DNA of 64,000 nucleotides from Bacteroidales bacterium UBA1180 (GCA_002310195.1 DBYS01000012.1:143156-207155), one strand, 5' to 3'. Shown: positions 18,461-27,241, numbered from the stretch's first letter. The notes: generated by a model not told the origin, from the letters alone. Numbers and translations: made by a program.

Positions 18461-20377
18461 CTATCTGCGTTTAGCTTGTTGTTTCGCGTTTTCCCGAGCC
18501 TGACGCAGCTGCTCCTGTTGCATCTTCTGCAATCGTGCAGCCAGACCGGACTTCGGCTTGGCGTTGGCTTTCTTCTTGGCGTTTGCCTCCATCTCCGCAA
18601 GGATCTTCGCGTCATCGGTTGTCCAGCGGAAGATCATTGTCTGCAGGATCGAGAAGAACAGTGCCAGCAGGTAGTAGTAACTCAGACCTGCAGCGTAGTC
18701 GTTGAAGATGAAGAAGAACATCACCGGCATCAGGTACATCATCCACTTCATCATCTTCTGCGACGGGTCATTGCCCGTGGCTTGCGTCTGCATGGTAATG
18801 TAGGTGTACGCCACGTTCACTATTGTGAACAGAATACAGAACAGCGACAAGTGGTCGCCTATGCCCCATATCGGCGTGCTCCACGAGATTACCGAGTCGT
18901 AGGTCGAGAGATCGTCTGCCCAGAGGAACGACTTGCCGCGCAGCTCGATGGCCGTCGGGAAGAACCAGAACATAGCCATCACTACCGGCATCTGGAACAA
19001 CATCGGCAGGCAGCCCGACATCGGACTCACACCGGCTTTGCTGTACAGTGCCATCGTGGCTTGCTGACGCTCCTGCATCTTCTCAGGCGGGAACTTCGCG
19101 TTGATCTCGTCAATCTGCGGTTTCAGCACGCGCATCTTTGCCGTGGACTGATAGCTCTTGAATACGAACGGCAGGATGATCAGCTTGATCACAATCGTCA
19201 TCAGCAATATGATCAGACCGATATGCAGTCCCCATGAGGTGAACAGGTCAAACATCGGGATCACCAGGATCACGTTCACCCACGCTACGATCTTCCAGCC
19301 CAGCGGCACAAGTGATTTCAGGTGCAAGCGCTCGGATTTCTCCACATCGGCATCGTAGGCCTTCAGGGTGTTGTAGTGGTTCGGACCGGTGTAGTAGCGC
19401 AGGTTGATCGGTTCCTTCAGGTCGAAGTTCAGCGCAGTGGTGGTGTTGTACGATTTGATGTAACCCGAGTATTTGTTTTGCGGCTCAGACTCCAGTTCCG
19501 ACGAGTTGAATCCGTCATCGCTGATCAGCACGGTCGAGAAGAACTGATCCTTGTATGCTATCCAGCGCAGACGGCCGGACTCTTTCTTCCGCGCAGCTTT
19601 CTGTTCCGACAGATTGTCGATGTCGCCTGTCATGTCCATGTATTGCAACTGGGCATAACGCTCTTCGAACTTACGGCCTTTCTCCTGCTGCGGAACGAGC
19701 TGCGACCATTGCATCTCTATCGTGCTCACGTTCTGCGCGAGCACCTGTTCCATCTGATGGGGAACGATGTCAAACCGCCACATGTACTCGTTCTGAGGCA
19801 ATGTATATACGAAGTCCAGATACGCACCGTCCACTGCGGTCAGCAGACGCATCGTTAGCACCGAGTCCTGACGGATAGGCGTAAAGTACAGGTTCTGCGT
19901 CGAGATGATGCGGTTGTTTGCCGTGATCAGTGTGAACGCAAGGTTCGACTCGTCGCCCGTGAACAGCCGCAGGTCATTCACCGTGTCGCCGTAGGCTTTG
20001 TACTCCTTCAGTTCGGCGCGGTACAGGCGTCCGCCTTTGGTGGTGAACGTCAGGCGCACACGCTCGTTCTCAAGCGTCACCAGATCCTCGTTGCCTTGAG
20101 CCGACACGGCAAAATCGCCGTACGTCGCTTGCACGCGGGCGTTCAACTCCTCTGCTGTGGGCTGCTCGTTCGCGTTCGATTGATCTTTGACTTCCGTTTG
20201 CTCGCTGATAGCCGCCGATACCTGCGATGCCTCCCATTCCATCTGACGGGCCAAGGCTATGCTGTCGTTCAGGCGCTGACGCTCAGCCAGTTCCTCCTTC
20301 GAGGGACGGTTAAGCATCGAGAAGCCGACGATGATTCCGGCTATCAACAAAAATCCAATCCAAGTATTCTTATCCAT
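18461..20377 (-). CDS. yidC: Membrane protein insertase YidC
   Basis: 638 residues, the long Gram-negative form. An N-terminal membrane segment (residues about 5-20) is followed by a large periplasmic beta-domain (about 50-340). A C-terminal core with five membrane segments (from about 350) includes the PMFDLFTSWGLHIG and PMSGCLPMLFQMP regions. The tail is Lys/Gln/Ala-rich. YidC inserts and folds inner-membrane proteins with or without Sec. It is the first gene of the operon yidC, MBL hydrolase, GT2, M23, DUF4494, trpS, read from the promoter at 20444-20475. Confidence 0.97.
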   Translation of the reverse strand: MDKNTWIGFLLIAGIIVGFSMLNRPSKEELAERQRLNDSIALARQMEWEASQVSAAISEQTEVKDQSNANEQPTAEELNARVQATYGDFAVSAQGNEDLVTLENERVRLTFTTKGGRLYRAELKEYKAYGDTVNDLRLFTGDESNLAFTLITANNRIISTQNLYFTPIRQDSVLTMRLLTAVDGAYLDFVYTLPQNEYMWRFDIVPHQMEQVLAQNVSTIEMQWSQLVPQQEKGRKFEERYAQLQYMDMTGDIDNLSEQKAARKKESGRLRWIAYKDQFFSTVLISDDGFNSSELESEPQNKYSGYIKSYNTTTALNFDLKEPINLRYYTGPNHYNTLKAYDADVEKSERLHLKSLVPLGWKIVAWVNVILVIPMFDLFTSWGLHIGLIILLMTIVIKLIILPFVFKSYQSTAKMRVLKPQIDEINAKFPPEKMQERQQATMALYSKAGVSPMSGCLPMLFQMPVVMAMFWFFPTAIELRGKSFLWADDLSTYDSVISWSTPIWGIGDHLSLFCILFTIVNVAYTYITMQTQATGNDPSQKMMKWMMYLMPVMFFFIFNDYAAGLSYYYLLALFFSILQTMIFRWTTDDAKILAEMEANAKKKANAKPKSGLAARLQKMQQEQLRQARENAKQQAKRR

Positions 20378-20443
20378 TGTGTTTGTTTATGTCGTTTTGG
20401 TGCTAATTGTACTGTTTCCGGCATACAAGCCGCAAAAAACGTG

Positions 20444-20475
20444 CAAATATACAAAATATTTTGCATATATGCAAA
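20444..20475 (-). promoter_or_regulatory. Promoter of the yidC operon
   Basis: On the minus strand: TTTG, 20 bp, TATATTTG, an exact match to the Bacteroidetes consensus. The start codon of yidC is 67 bases further on. Together with the divergent promoter at 20574 it fills the 410-base gap 20378-20787. Confidence 0.85.
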
Positions 20476-20573
20476 TTTTACTGCATTTTGTCAAATCGAC
20501 CGAATAGCCTGTTTCCGCTTTTGACGGGTTGAGGTTGCATTTGGTAGGAATTTGCGAAAAAATTGTAGAAATA

Positions 20574-20605
20574 TTTGCTATTGCGGGAAAATTTTCGTAC
20601 CTTTG
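20574..20605 (+). promoter_or_regulatory. Promoter of rpmB-rpmG-DUF4295
   Basis: TTTG (20574-20577), 20 bp, TACCTTTG (20598-20605): exact consensus boxes and spacing. It is followed by a leader of about 180 bases. Confidence 0.88.
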
Positions 20606-20787
20606 TGCGATTTTTCGCGTATAGTGCCATGAAACGTTGATAATTGGGCATATTACGGGCTGATAATTGGGTAAAATAACGCGAAACAATGGCGATTAGC
20701 CGCTCAGGTAAGCCTCCATCGAGGCTAACCTATTATGTGCGCGGGTAAACGTCACCGAAGCAGAAAAAATATAAAATTTATAATACA
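20606..20787 (+). promoter_or_regulatory. Leader of rpmB with mutually exclusive hairpins
   Basis: The 5' leader of the ribosomal-protein operon has a duplicated TGATAATTGGG-like segment (20639-20648 and 20661-20671). It also has two overlapping pairings: TTAGCC (20696-20701) with GGCTAA (20723-20728), and AGCCT (20711-20715) with AGGCT (20722-20726). Such competing helices would suit an r-protein autoregulatory leader, but this is inference and no known leader class is recognised. Confidence 0.4.
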
Positions 20788-21027
20788 ATGTCAAAGATTT
20801 GTCAAATTACCGGCAAGAAAGCCATGGGTGGATGCAATGTGTCTCACTCGAAGCGCCACACTAAGCGCACTTTCGATGTGAACCTCTTCCACAGAAAGTT
20901 CTACTGGGTAGAACAGGATTGCTGGATTCAGCTGAACGTGAGTGCGGCTGGTCTGCGTACAATTAACAAAATCGGTTTGGATGCTGCACTTAAGCAAGCA
21001 GCCGAAAAGGGTTACCTTTACGAGTAA
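20788..21027 (+). CDS. rpmB: 50S ribosomal protein L28
   Basis: 79 residues, normal for Bacteroidetes L28. The N-terminus MSKICQITGKKAMGGCNVSH is diagnostic. Component of the large ribosomal subunit. First gene of the three-gene operon with rpmG and the DUF4295 gene; the gap to rpmG is 18 bases and contains an AGGAGG-type site (TTAGGAGGATT). Confidence 0.97.
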   Translation: MSKICQITGKKAMGGCNVSHSKRHTKRTFDVNLFHRKFYWVEQDCWIQLNVSAAGLRTINKIGLDAALKQAAEKGYLYE

Positions 21028-21045
21028 ATTAGGAGGATTACAGTT

Positions 21046-21234
21046 ATGGCAAAGAAAAACAAAGAGGCCCGCGTGCAAGTTATTCTTGAGTGCACCGAGC
21101 AGAAAAACAGCGGTGTTCCCGGCATGAGCCGTTACATCACAACCAAGAACCGTAAGAATACTCCTGACCGCCTCGAGCTGAAGAAGTATAACCCGTATCT
21201 GAAACGTTACACCATCCACAAGGAGATTAAGTAA
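21046..21234 (+). CDS. rpmG: 50S ribosomal protein L33
   Basis: 62 residues. The pattern VILECTEQ... SRYITTKNRKN... KKYNPYLKRYTIHKE is that of L33. Only one Cys is visible near the N-terminus, so it is the zinc-independent (C-minus) form. It lies between rpmB and the DUF4295 gene, an order widespread in Bacteroidetes. Confidence 0.97.
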   Translation: MAKKNKEARVQVILECTEQKNSGVPGMSRYITTKNRKNTPDRLELKKYNPYLKRYTIHKEIK

Positions 21235-21268
21235 TCCGTGTTGATGCAAAATTAAAGGAGATTAAACA

Positions 21269-21421
21269 ATGGCAAAGAAAGCGGTTGCAACACTTCACAC
21301 CGGCAACGCCGGACGTAACCACACGAAGTGCATCAAGATGGTTAAGAGCCCCAAAACCGGTGCTTACATCTTCCAGGAGGAAATCGTAGAGAACGAGAAA
21401 GTACAGGAGTTCTTCAAGTAA
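21269..21421 (+). CDS. DUF4295 family small protein
   Basis: 50 residues, starting MAKKAVATLHTGNAGRNHTK and ending VQEFFK. Very basic N-terminal half and acidic C-terminal third. It is the third gene of the rpmB-rpmG cluster, 34 bases after rpmG, with an AAAGGAG site before the ATG. This family is found next to L28 and L33 across Bacteroidetes and is probably ribosome-associated. That role is inferred from context. Confidence 0.9.
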   Translation: MAKKAVATLHTGNAGRNHTKCIKMVKSPKTGAYIFQEEIVENEKVQEFFK

Positions 21422-21478
21422 TCTAAGGAACACGCGTACACGCACGTACATCCGATACAACGTTCTCGCATGTACAAC

Positions 21479-21515
21479 AATCAACCCCGCTCAGCAGAGT
21501 GGGGTTGATTGTTTG
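21479..21515 (+). terminator. Terminator of rpmB-rpmG-DUF4295
   Basis: The 10-bp stem AATCAACCCC (21479-21488) / GGGGTTGATT (21501-21510) with a 12-base loop is followed by GTTTGT. It lies 57 bases after the DUF4295 stop. Confidence 0.8.
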
Positions 21516-21557
21516 TATAGCGATTGAAATCGGCTGCACTTTTGTCTGGGTTTGATT

Positions 21558-21623
21558 GAGGTTTTGTCGAGGCATTATCGAGCCATTATCGAGTCATTAT
21601 CGAGAGTGATTCGAGGCAATATC
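21558..21623. repeat. Six tandem 11-bp units (GAGNCATTATC type)
   Basis: Six back-to-back 11-mers, each beginning GAG and ending TC: GAGGTTTTGTC, GAGGCATTATC, GAGCCATTATC, GAGTCATTATC, GAGAGTGATTC, GAGGCAATATC. The array sits between two convergent transcription units, between the terminators at 21479 and 21635. The 11-bp period is close to one helical turn. Confidence 0.8.
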
Positions 21624-21634
21624 GGGATTACTGC

Positions 21635-21669
21635 AAAAAAGAAAGCTGCCCGAATGAGCAGCTTTCTTT
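21635..21669 (-). terminator. Terminator of the two-gene surface-protein operon
   Basis: The 12-bp stem AAAGAAAGCTGC (21638-21649) / GCAGCTTTCTTT (21658-21669), read on the minus strand, ends in TTTTTT. It lies 17 bases beyond the stop at 21686. Confidence 0.88.
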
Positions 21670-21685
21670 GGCAGTAGCACGTGGC

Positions 21686-23680
21686 TTACTTGATCTGCGT
21701 GCCTTGTACGGTGAAGGTCTTGCCGTCGCGGATGAGGAAGAGCTGGCCGTTGATGATCAGCTTCGTGGTCTCGCCCACGGTGGTATTGTCGATAGCAGTC
21801 GTAACCTTCTTGATCGGACGGAGCGACAGACGGTTGTTGAACGTACCGGCCTGCGAGTTGATCGTCACGGTCTCATACAGATCATAGCTCTTGTCGGTCA
21901 GAGCGTCATAGAGCTCATAGTCGCCGGCATATACAGGCATCTCGATGGTGATGTCACCGGCGTTGCGGAGCATGTATCCGAGGCGGATATTGTCCTCGCC
22001 TGCCGGACGAACCATCTGAGCGCAGTTCACATTGTCAACATCGATGAAGTACATCTGGATAGGCGCTGTAGCGGTGATGAACTTCGACGCGTCACGACCG
22101 GCCTCGTAGCGTACGCTGGAGTTGCTGCGGAAGATGATACGTGTCTTGTCGGTGTATCCGCCTGCTGTAGCCTGGATGTCCACGCGGCTGTTGTCGATAA
22201 CCTCTGCCAGTGCACGGCGTGCAGGAGCAGGACTGGCGGTCTGGTCGAACGTGATATCGAACTCGCCCGGTGCCTGTACGAAGAATGCCTGCATCGGCTG
22301 GAAGGCGAGGGTAGCGCTGGTGAGCAGCTCGTTGTCATAACCTGTACCGTTCCAGATCGTAGCGGTGAGCTCTGTGGTGTCCGGGAAGATGATAGCCGAA
22401 GCCTCGATAGCTACGTTGTACGGGTTGCCGATGAAGTTCCAGTTGGCGTTCTCGGCATGAGCGGATTCGAACTCTTGCAGCATAACATCGACAGCCTCAG
22501 TCGTTACTTGCTCAGGATAAACATTCAAGCGGAGCTTGCCGGCCTTCGTGCTGTAGATGATGTAACCTTGCGTAGCATAGAACTCCTCGGGAGTCATCCA
22601 GCCGGATTGTGCGCTGGCACGCAGCTCGCCGCTGTATGTGCCCCAAGCAACACCTGCCAGAGAATCGGTGATGAGCATCTCTTGCTGCCAGCCGTCGCCA
22701 ATCATGATCTGCGGTAAGCAGAAGAACGTCCAAGCGTTAGCTGCCACGTCGATCTCCATGAACGAAGCGGCATAAACAGCTACGAACGTGGTGTCGTTGT
22801 AGATCGAGAATACCAGATCCTCTTCGGTCGAACCATTGCTCCACTGAACGAAGTGCTGGTCGGGCTGCGTGGTCGGACTAACCGTAACCTCCTCGCCCCA
22901 TGCCGGATACGTGATAGTCGTGTCAGTGCCGCAGATTACAACCAGCGTAAAGGTGATCTCCTCCTCCTCGAATTGAGCATAGTAATTATTATTCTGAGCG
23001 TCCACGGCGTGGATCTCTGGTTCCCAGCCGCTGAAGGTGTAACGGAGACCTTCCTGCGGGTCTGTGGGCTGCGAAGGAGCGGTCGGAGCGGTCGGCGTAG
23101 TGCCGTAAGCCAGCGTGTCGCTTCTCAGCAGTGAGTCGCCGTTGTAGAAGTTAACAGGATAACGGTTTACGATCGTGTCGAACATAGCCGTATAAACCTG
23201 CGGACCCGTAACTCGGGTAATCGAAGGATTCCAGCCGCTGAACGCGAAGGTGTACTGATCGGTTGCCTCAATCGACGGATTCTGAGGAGTAGTAATCGAA
23301 TCACCGTAGTAGTGCGGCTCGGAGATAGTGTCGCCGTTCGTGACAAATTTGATATCATACAGATCGTGCGAGTAGAATGCCGTCTTCGATGTCGATTGTG
23401 TCAGCGTGATCGAGATCGACGACGAGTTGTTCTGGTCTTCCCAGTACAGGAACGTGTAACCCGGAATAGTCTGAGCTGTAATGGTTACAGCGGTACCGAC
23501 TGCGTACGAACCGGCGCCGGTAGGAGCATAACCCGGGATGGAGTCGCCTGATTCCATGTCTGCGGCTACGGTCTCAAGATCGACCAGCAACGTACCCGGA
23601 TCACTCGGGAAGTCTTGTGCTATCGCGGATGCACTCAGCATCATCGCGAAGATAGCGGTTAGGGTAAAAAACTTTTTCAT
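21686..23680 (-). CDS. Secreted surface protein with InlB-like repeats and a short GQ/GK tail motif
   Basis: 664 residues. Signal peptide MKKFFTLTAIFAMMLSASAIAQ. Residues about 60-235 hold repeated segments of the type YTFxFSGWxP... VYTAMF, resembling the Listeria-Bacteroides (InlB B-type) repeats. The middle and C-terminal parts carry the NANWNFIGNPYNV and FQPMQAFFVQAPG motifs common in Bacteroidetes secreted proteins. It ends with LIINGQLFLIRDGKTFTVQG followed by five residues; the same tail type ends the leucine-rich-repeat protein at 36253. No enzyme motif is recognised. It follows the 304-residue gene by 36 bases, and both mature N-termini contain FPxDPGTL, so the two probably form one operon with a common extracellular task. 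Confidence 0.8.
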   Translation of the reverse strand: MKKFFTLTAIFAMMLSASAIAQDFPSDPGTLLVDLETVAADMESGDSIPGYAPTGAGSYAVGTAVTITAQTIPGYTFLYWEDQNNSSSISITLTQSTSKTAFYSHDLYDIKFVTNGDTISEPHYYGDSITTPQNPSIEATDQYTFAFSGWNPSITRVTGPQVYTAMFDTIVNRYPVNFYNGDSLLRSDTLAYGTTPTAPTAPSQPTDPQEGLRYTFSGWEPEIHAVDAQNNNYYAQFEEEEITFTLVVICGTDTTITYPAWGEEVTVSPTTQPDQHFVQWSNGSTEEDLVFSIYNDTTFVAVYAASFMEIDVAANAWTFFCLPQIMIGDGWQQEMLITDSLAGVAWGTYSGELRASAQSGWMTPEEFYATQGYIIYSTKAGKLRLNVYPEQVTTEAVDVMLQEFESAHAENANWNFIGNPYNVAIEASAIIFPDTTELTATIWNGTGYDNELLTSATLAFQPMQAFFVQAPGEFDITFDQTASPAPARRALAEVIDNSRVDIQATAGGYTDKTRIIFRSNSSVRYEAGRDASKFITATAPIQMYFIDVDNVNCAQMVRPAGEDNIRLGYMLRNAGDITIEMPVYAGDYELYDALTDKSYDLYETVTINSQAGTFNNRLSLRPIKKVTTAIDNTTVGETTKLIINGQLFLIRDGKTFTVQGTQIK

Positions 23681-23716
23681 ATAGATAGGGGTTAGAAAAA
23701 TTATTATCCGTATTGT

Positions 23717-24631
23717 TTACAGCAGCAGGAACGTTTGTCCGTCCTGAATAACTATGCCTTTGTACGTGCCGTCCACCGGCAGACCGAGGATATTGAACAT
23801 CGGCTTGGTCAGATCCAGTCCGTGGCGGGTCTTGACGGTCTCTACCGCATCTTCCTCGCCGGTCTCGGCGGTTAACTCGAACTCTGTCAGCACTTCCGTT
23901 TCTCCGTCCTCGTTCACAACATACAGTACATTATCCTCATCATCCTCATCTTCACAGTCATCGCCTGTGCAACCCAATGGTCCGTACTCGGCATCCGAAG
24001 GCGTGACGTTCGTCTTGTTGAAGTCCGCACTGCCGAAACCCGACAATGCCGGACCGCCGGTCTCGTCAAGACGCTTGCCTGTGCGGATACGGCGACGCAA
24101 TGCCTGCGGCGTCGGCACAGATTTGACATGCATACTCACCGAGTCAAAGGTGATACTTGACTTCTTCGTACCGCGAATCGGTACAACACCCTCGGCCACC
24201 AGCATACCGTCGCCGGAGATAACCACATCTGCCTCCGAGTAGATAACTGTGTCAGCAAGGATAGATGACGAGTCGTTCAGCACGATCTTCAAAGTATCCG
24301 TACCCGTGTAACTGATAGCGGTAACTGTACTGTCACCTGCCTCCAGCGTGGCGCCTGTAAGCGTCAGAACATTGTCGCGGTAGTTGTACACAACGGTTGA
24401 ATCCTCGTCCTCCAGCACGTTGATGATGTAATTCTCCGTCGTGTCAAGCTGGTTGACATCCACCGTGTCACCCATCACAATAACCACCGAAGGTACATAC
24501 AATGTACCGGGATCATCAGGGAAATTAGGGCCGCCGGGAATAGTATCGCCGTCCTCTGCTTGAACGGACATAAACGAACATGCCAATAGCAGCAGGCATG
24601 TCATAAGGATATGAGAGACGCGTGTTTGCAT
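23717..24631 (-). CDS. Secreted protein of unknown function, acidic insert, KGIVIQ-type C-terminus
   Basis: 304 residues. Signal peptide to about residue 25 (ends SVQA). The mature part starts with NFPDDPGTL, close to the start of the next gene's product. Residues about 75-155 alternate short strands with Asp/Thr-rich turns and fit a beta-rich or beta-helical fold. A very acidic stretch (GDDCEDEDDEDN) lies near residue 230. The end, NILGLPVDGTYKGIVIQDGQ then TFLLL, is a C-terminal pattern common in Bacteroidales secreted proteins and probably serves as an export or anchoring tail. First gene of a two-gene operon with an exact consensus promoter at 24673-24704. Confidence 0.72.
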   Translation of the reverse strand: MQTRVSHILMTCLLLLACSFMSVQAEDGDTIPGGPNFPDDPGTLYVPSVVIVMGDTVDVNQLDTTENYIINVLEDEDSTVVYNYRDNVLTLTGATLEAGDSTVTAISYTGTDTLKIVLNDSSSILADTVIYSEADVVISGDGMLVAEGVVPIRGTKKSSITFDSVSMHVKSVPTPQALRRRIRTGKRLDETGGPALSGFGSADFNKTNVTPSDAEYGPLGCTGDDCEDEDDEDNVLYVVNEDGETEVLTEFELTAETGEEDAVETVKTRHGLDLTKPMFNILGLPVDGTYKGIVIQDGQTFLLL

Positions 24632-24672
24632 ACGAATTAGATTGATTGAGTTGCTTCAACGCATTTTCGACA

Positions 24673-24704
24673 CAAAGATACTAAAAAAAAATGATATATG
24701 CAAA
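24673..24704 (-). promoter_or_regulatory. Promoter of the two-gene surface-protein operon
   Basis: Minus strand: TTTG, 20 bp, TATCTTTG, an exact consensus. The start codon is 42 bases downstream of the -7 box. Confidence 0.85.
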
Positions 24705-24739
24705 TATTTTTCAAATATTTTTACTTTTACTGCAAATTA

Positions 24740-24771
24740 TTTGTAAATGTGCTATATTTTTTGTATCTTTG
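24740..24771 (+). promoter_or_regulatory. Promoter of tex
   Basis: TTTG (24740-24743), 20 bp, TATCTTTG (24764-24771): exact consensus and spacing, 63 bases before the chosen ATG of tex. It is divergent from the promoter at 24673-24704; the two -33 boxes are 35 bases apart. Confidence 0.87.
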
Positions 24772-24834
24772 CACTCACAAATACATCGCCTGATAGGTAA
24801 AATTTTTAGTTTGAATCTATAATTTTTGCATTTA

Positions 24835-26895
24835 ATGAACATTCCATCCGTCATCAGCCGTCGTCTCAACATAGGCGAGAAACAAGTGCAAGCCGTTGTC
24901 GGTCTGCTCCGTGAGGGCGCAACGATCCCGTTCATAGCACGTTATCGCAAGGAGCGCACCGGTTCGCTCGACGAGGTGCAGATAGCCGCTATACAGACCG
25001 AATACAACCGTCTGGAGGAGCTCGAGCAACGCAAGCAGACCGTGCTCTCCACCATCGACGAGCAGGGCAAACTCACAACAGAACTGCGCGAACGGATTGA
25101 AGCCTGCGAAGATGCTGTCGAACTCGAAGATATCTACCTTCCCTACAAGCCGCACCGTAAGACCCGTGCCGATAAAGCCCGTGAGCAGGGACTGCAACCC
25201 CTCGCCGATCTGCTGCTGCGCCAGGATCCGCATACCGACTGCCGGCGAGAGGCACAACGCTACGGCAAGCCAGACGAAGCGCTACAGGGCGCACGGGATA
25301 TTATTGCCGAACAGATCAGCATCGACGAGCGCTCGCGTAACGCCATCCGCCGTGAGTTCACTTACACCGCAATGATCCGCACCAAGCAGATCAAGCAACT
25401 CACCGAGCAGCGCGCACAGGAAGCCGCTAATTACCGCGAGTACTGGGCGGTGGAAGAACCGCTACGGCGCATACAGTCGCACCGGCTGCTGGCTATACGA
25501 CGTGCCGAGTCAGAAGGTTTCATTCGCGTGGATATATCCTGTGATCAGGAGAAAGCCTTCGACAAGCTTGCCCACCTCTGGCTGCGCAACAACTCAAATG
25601 CCGCTTATGAGGTCGAACAGGCGATGGAGGACAGTTACAAACGGCTGCTCAAACCTGCCATCGAAACGGAGTTTGCCGCCTCGTCGAAACAGAAAGCCGA
25701 CACTGAGGCTATACGCGTCTTTGCTACGAATCTCCGCCAACTGCTGCTGGAGAACCCCTTGGGACAGAAACGTGTACTCGCACTCGATCCGGGATTCCGC
25801 ACGGGCTGCAAGCTCGTCTGCCTCTCGGCGCAGGGCGATCTGCTCTATCACACTGCCATCTACCCGCATCCGCCAGTCAGCCGTCGTAGTGAGGCGGAAT
25901 CTATTCTCCACCGCGCGTTGCATGACTACCAGATCGAAGCCATCGCTATTGGCAACGGCACAGCATCGCGCGAAACAGAAGCATTCGTCAGAGCAGTCAT
26001 TGGCAATCAGCCCATAGCGGTCTTCGTAGTCAGCGAGAGTGGCGCATCGGTATATTCGGCGTCGAAGATCGCGCGCGAGGAATTTCCCGACGAGGATGTG
26101 ACCGTCCGCGGCGCAGTGAGCATCGGCCGGCGACTGATGGATCCTTTGGCCGAACTGGTGAAGATCGACCCGAAGAGCATAGGAGTAGGGCAGTACCAGC
26201 ACGACGTTGATCAGACAGAACTGAAGCAGAGTCTTGATCAAACCGTCGAAAGTGTGGTGAACTACGTAGGAGTGGATGTCAACACCGCCAGCAAGCATTT
26301 GCTCACGTATATCTCAGGCGTGGGACCTGTGCTGGCGCAGAATATAGTTGCTTACCGCGCCGAACATGGCGCATTCCCTGACAGGCGGGCATTGATGAAC
26401 GTGCCGAAGATGGGCGCCAAGACCTTCGAGCAGTGTGCAGGTTTCCTGCGTATAGCCGGAGGCACTAATCCATTGGATAACACAGCCGTACACCCCGAGA
26501 GCTATGCTATAGCCGCCGTGCTGCAGCAAGCCAAGAACTCCGGCCGTGAGGTGCATCTTGAGGATTATGTGACCGACAAGGTCGGATTGCCTACATTGCA
26601 GGACATCTGGCACGAACTGGAGAAACCCTCGCGCGACCCGCGCGAACATATTGAAGAGTTCCGCTTCTCGGACCAGGTGCATACCATCGACGATCTGCAG
26701 GAAGGGATGGAACTGCCGGGCATCGTGACGAACATCAGCAATTTCGGAGCATTCGTTGATCTCGGCATCCACAAGGACGGTCTGATACACGTCTCGCAAC
26801 TCCGTACGCGTTCGGTCAGCCTGCATCAGCACGTGCAAGTCGAAGTTCTCGCCATCGACCGCGAACGCAAACGGATTTCGCTCAAGCTAAAGTGA
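24835..26895 (+). CDS. tex: RNA-binding transcription accessory protein Tex
   Basis: 686 residues, the usual size is 700-780. The start is taken at the ATG at 24835 (MNIPSVISRRLNIGEKQ); a TTG nine bases earlier is in frame but less likely. Order of parts: N-terminal helical Tex domain (GATIPFIARYRKERTGSLDE near residue 30), YqgF/RNase H-like domain (ALDPGFRTGCKLV near residue 315), helix-hairpin-helix region (SGVGPVLAQNIVAYR and MNVPKMGAKTFEQCAGFLRI), and a C-terminal S1 domain (GIVTNISNFGAFVDLGIHKD, residues about 620-686). Binds nucleic acid in the cytoplasm and influences transcription; the exact role varies between species. Monocistronic between its own promoter and the terminator at 26928. 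Confidence 0.96.
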   Translation: MNIPSVISRRLNIGEKQVQAVVGLLREGATIPFIARYRKERTGSLDEVQIAAIQTEYNRLEELEQRKQTVLSTIDEQGKLTTELRERIEACEDAVELEDIYLPYKPHRKTRADKAREQGLQPLADLLLRQDPHTDCRREAQRYGKPDEALQGARDIIAEQISIDERSRNAIRREFTYTAMIRTKQIKQLTEQRAQEAANYREYWAVEEPLRRIQSHRLLAIRRAESEGFIRVDISCDQEKAFDKLAHLWLRNNSNAAYEVEQAMEDSYKRLLKPAIETEFAASSKQKADTEAIRVFATNLRQLLLENPLGQKRVLALDPGFRTGCKLVCLSAQGDLLYHTAIYPHPPVSRRSEAESILHRALHDYQIEAIAIGNGTASRETEAFVRAVIGNQPIAVFVVSESGASVYSASKIAREEFPDEDVTVRGAVSIGRRLMDPLAELVKIDPKSIGVGQYQHDVDQTELKQSLDQTVESVVNYVGVDVNTASKHLLTYISGVGPVLAQNIVAYRAEHGAFPDRRALMNVPKMGAKTFEQCAGFLRIAGGTNPLDNTAVHPESYAIAAVLQQAKNSGREVHLEDYVTDKVGLPTLQDIWHELEKPSRDPREHIEEFRFSDQVHTIDDLQEGMELPGIVTNISNFGAFVDLGIHKDGLIHVSQLRTRSVSLHQHVQVEVLAIDRERKRISLKLK

Positions 26896-26927
26896 AAATT
26901 GAAAGAAGCGTCAAGCCCCAAGGTAAC

Positions 26928-26959
26928 AAAAAAGGAACTCTCTTGCGGGAGTTCCTTTT
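26928..26959. terminator. Bidirectional terminator between tex and rpsU
   Basis: The stem AAGGAACTC (26932-26940) / GAGTTCCTT (26949-26957) has A-runs on the left and TTTT on the right. It can serve tex on the + strand and rpsU on the - strand. Confidence 0.85.
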
Positions 26960-26968
26960 GGTGAGAGA

Positions 26969-27163
26969 TTAGATCTCGTCATTGACGTGCAATTGCTGTA
27001 CGTACTTGGCGTGAGCCATCTTCACACGTTTGATTTGGCTCGGAGCCTCGAATTGCTGGCGACGACGCAGCTCTTTGATGACGCCGGTCTTATCGAATTT
27101 ACGTTTGAATTTCTTAATCGCGCGCTCGATGTTCTCGCCTTCCTTTACGGGTACGATGATCAT
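26969..27163 (-). CDS. rpsU: 30S ribosomal protein S21
   Basis: 64 residues, with the S21 pattern MIIVPVKEGENIERAIKKFK and KTGVIKELRRRQQFEAPS. It is preceded by AAGGAGGTG, a strong Shine-Dalgarno sequence of the kind seldom used in Bacteroidetes and notable because S21 sits near the anti-SD site on the 30S platform. Single gene with its own promoter (27242-27273) and terminator. Confidence 0.95.
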   Translation of the reverse strand: MIIVPVKEGENIERAIKKFKRKFDKTGVIKELRRRQQFEAPSQIKRVKMAHAKYVQQLHVNDEI

Positions 27164-27241
27164 TGCATTACACCTCCTTCCAAGATCTGTTTTACGTTAA
27201 TTATGAGTGATAATTAGTGTCCGTTTCAACGAAACGGGCTG

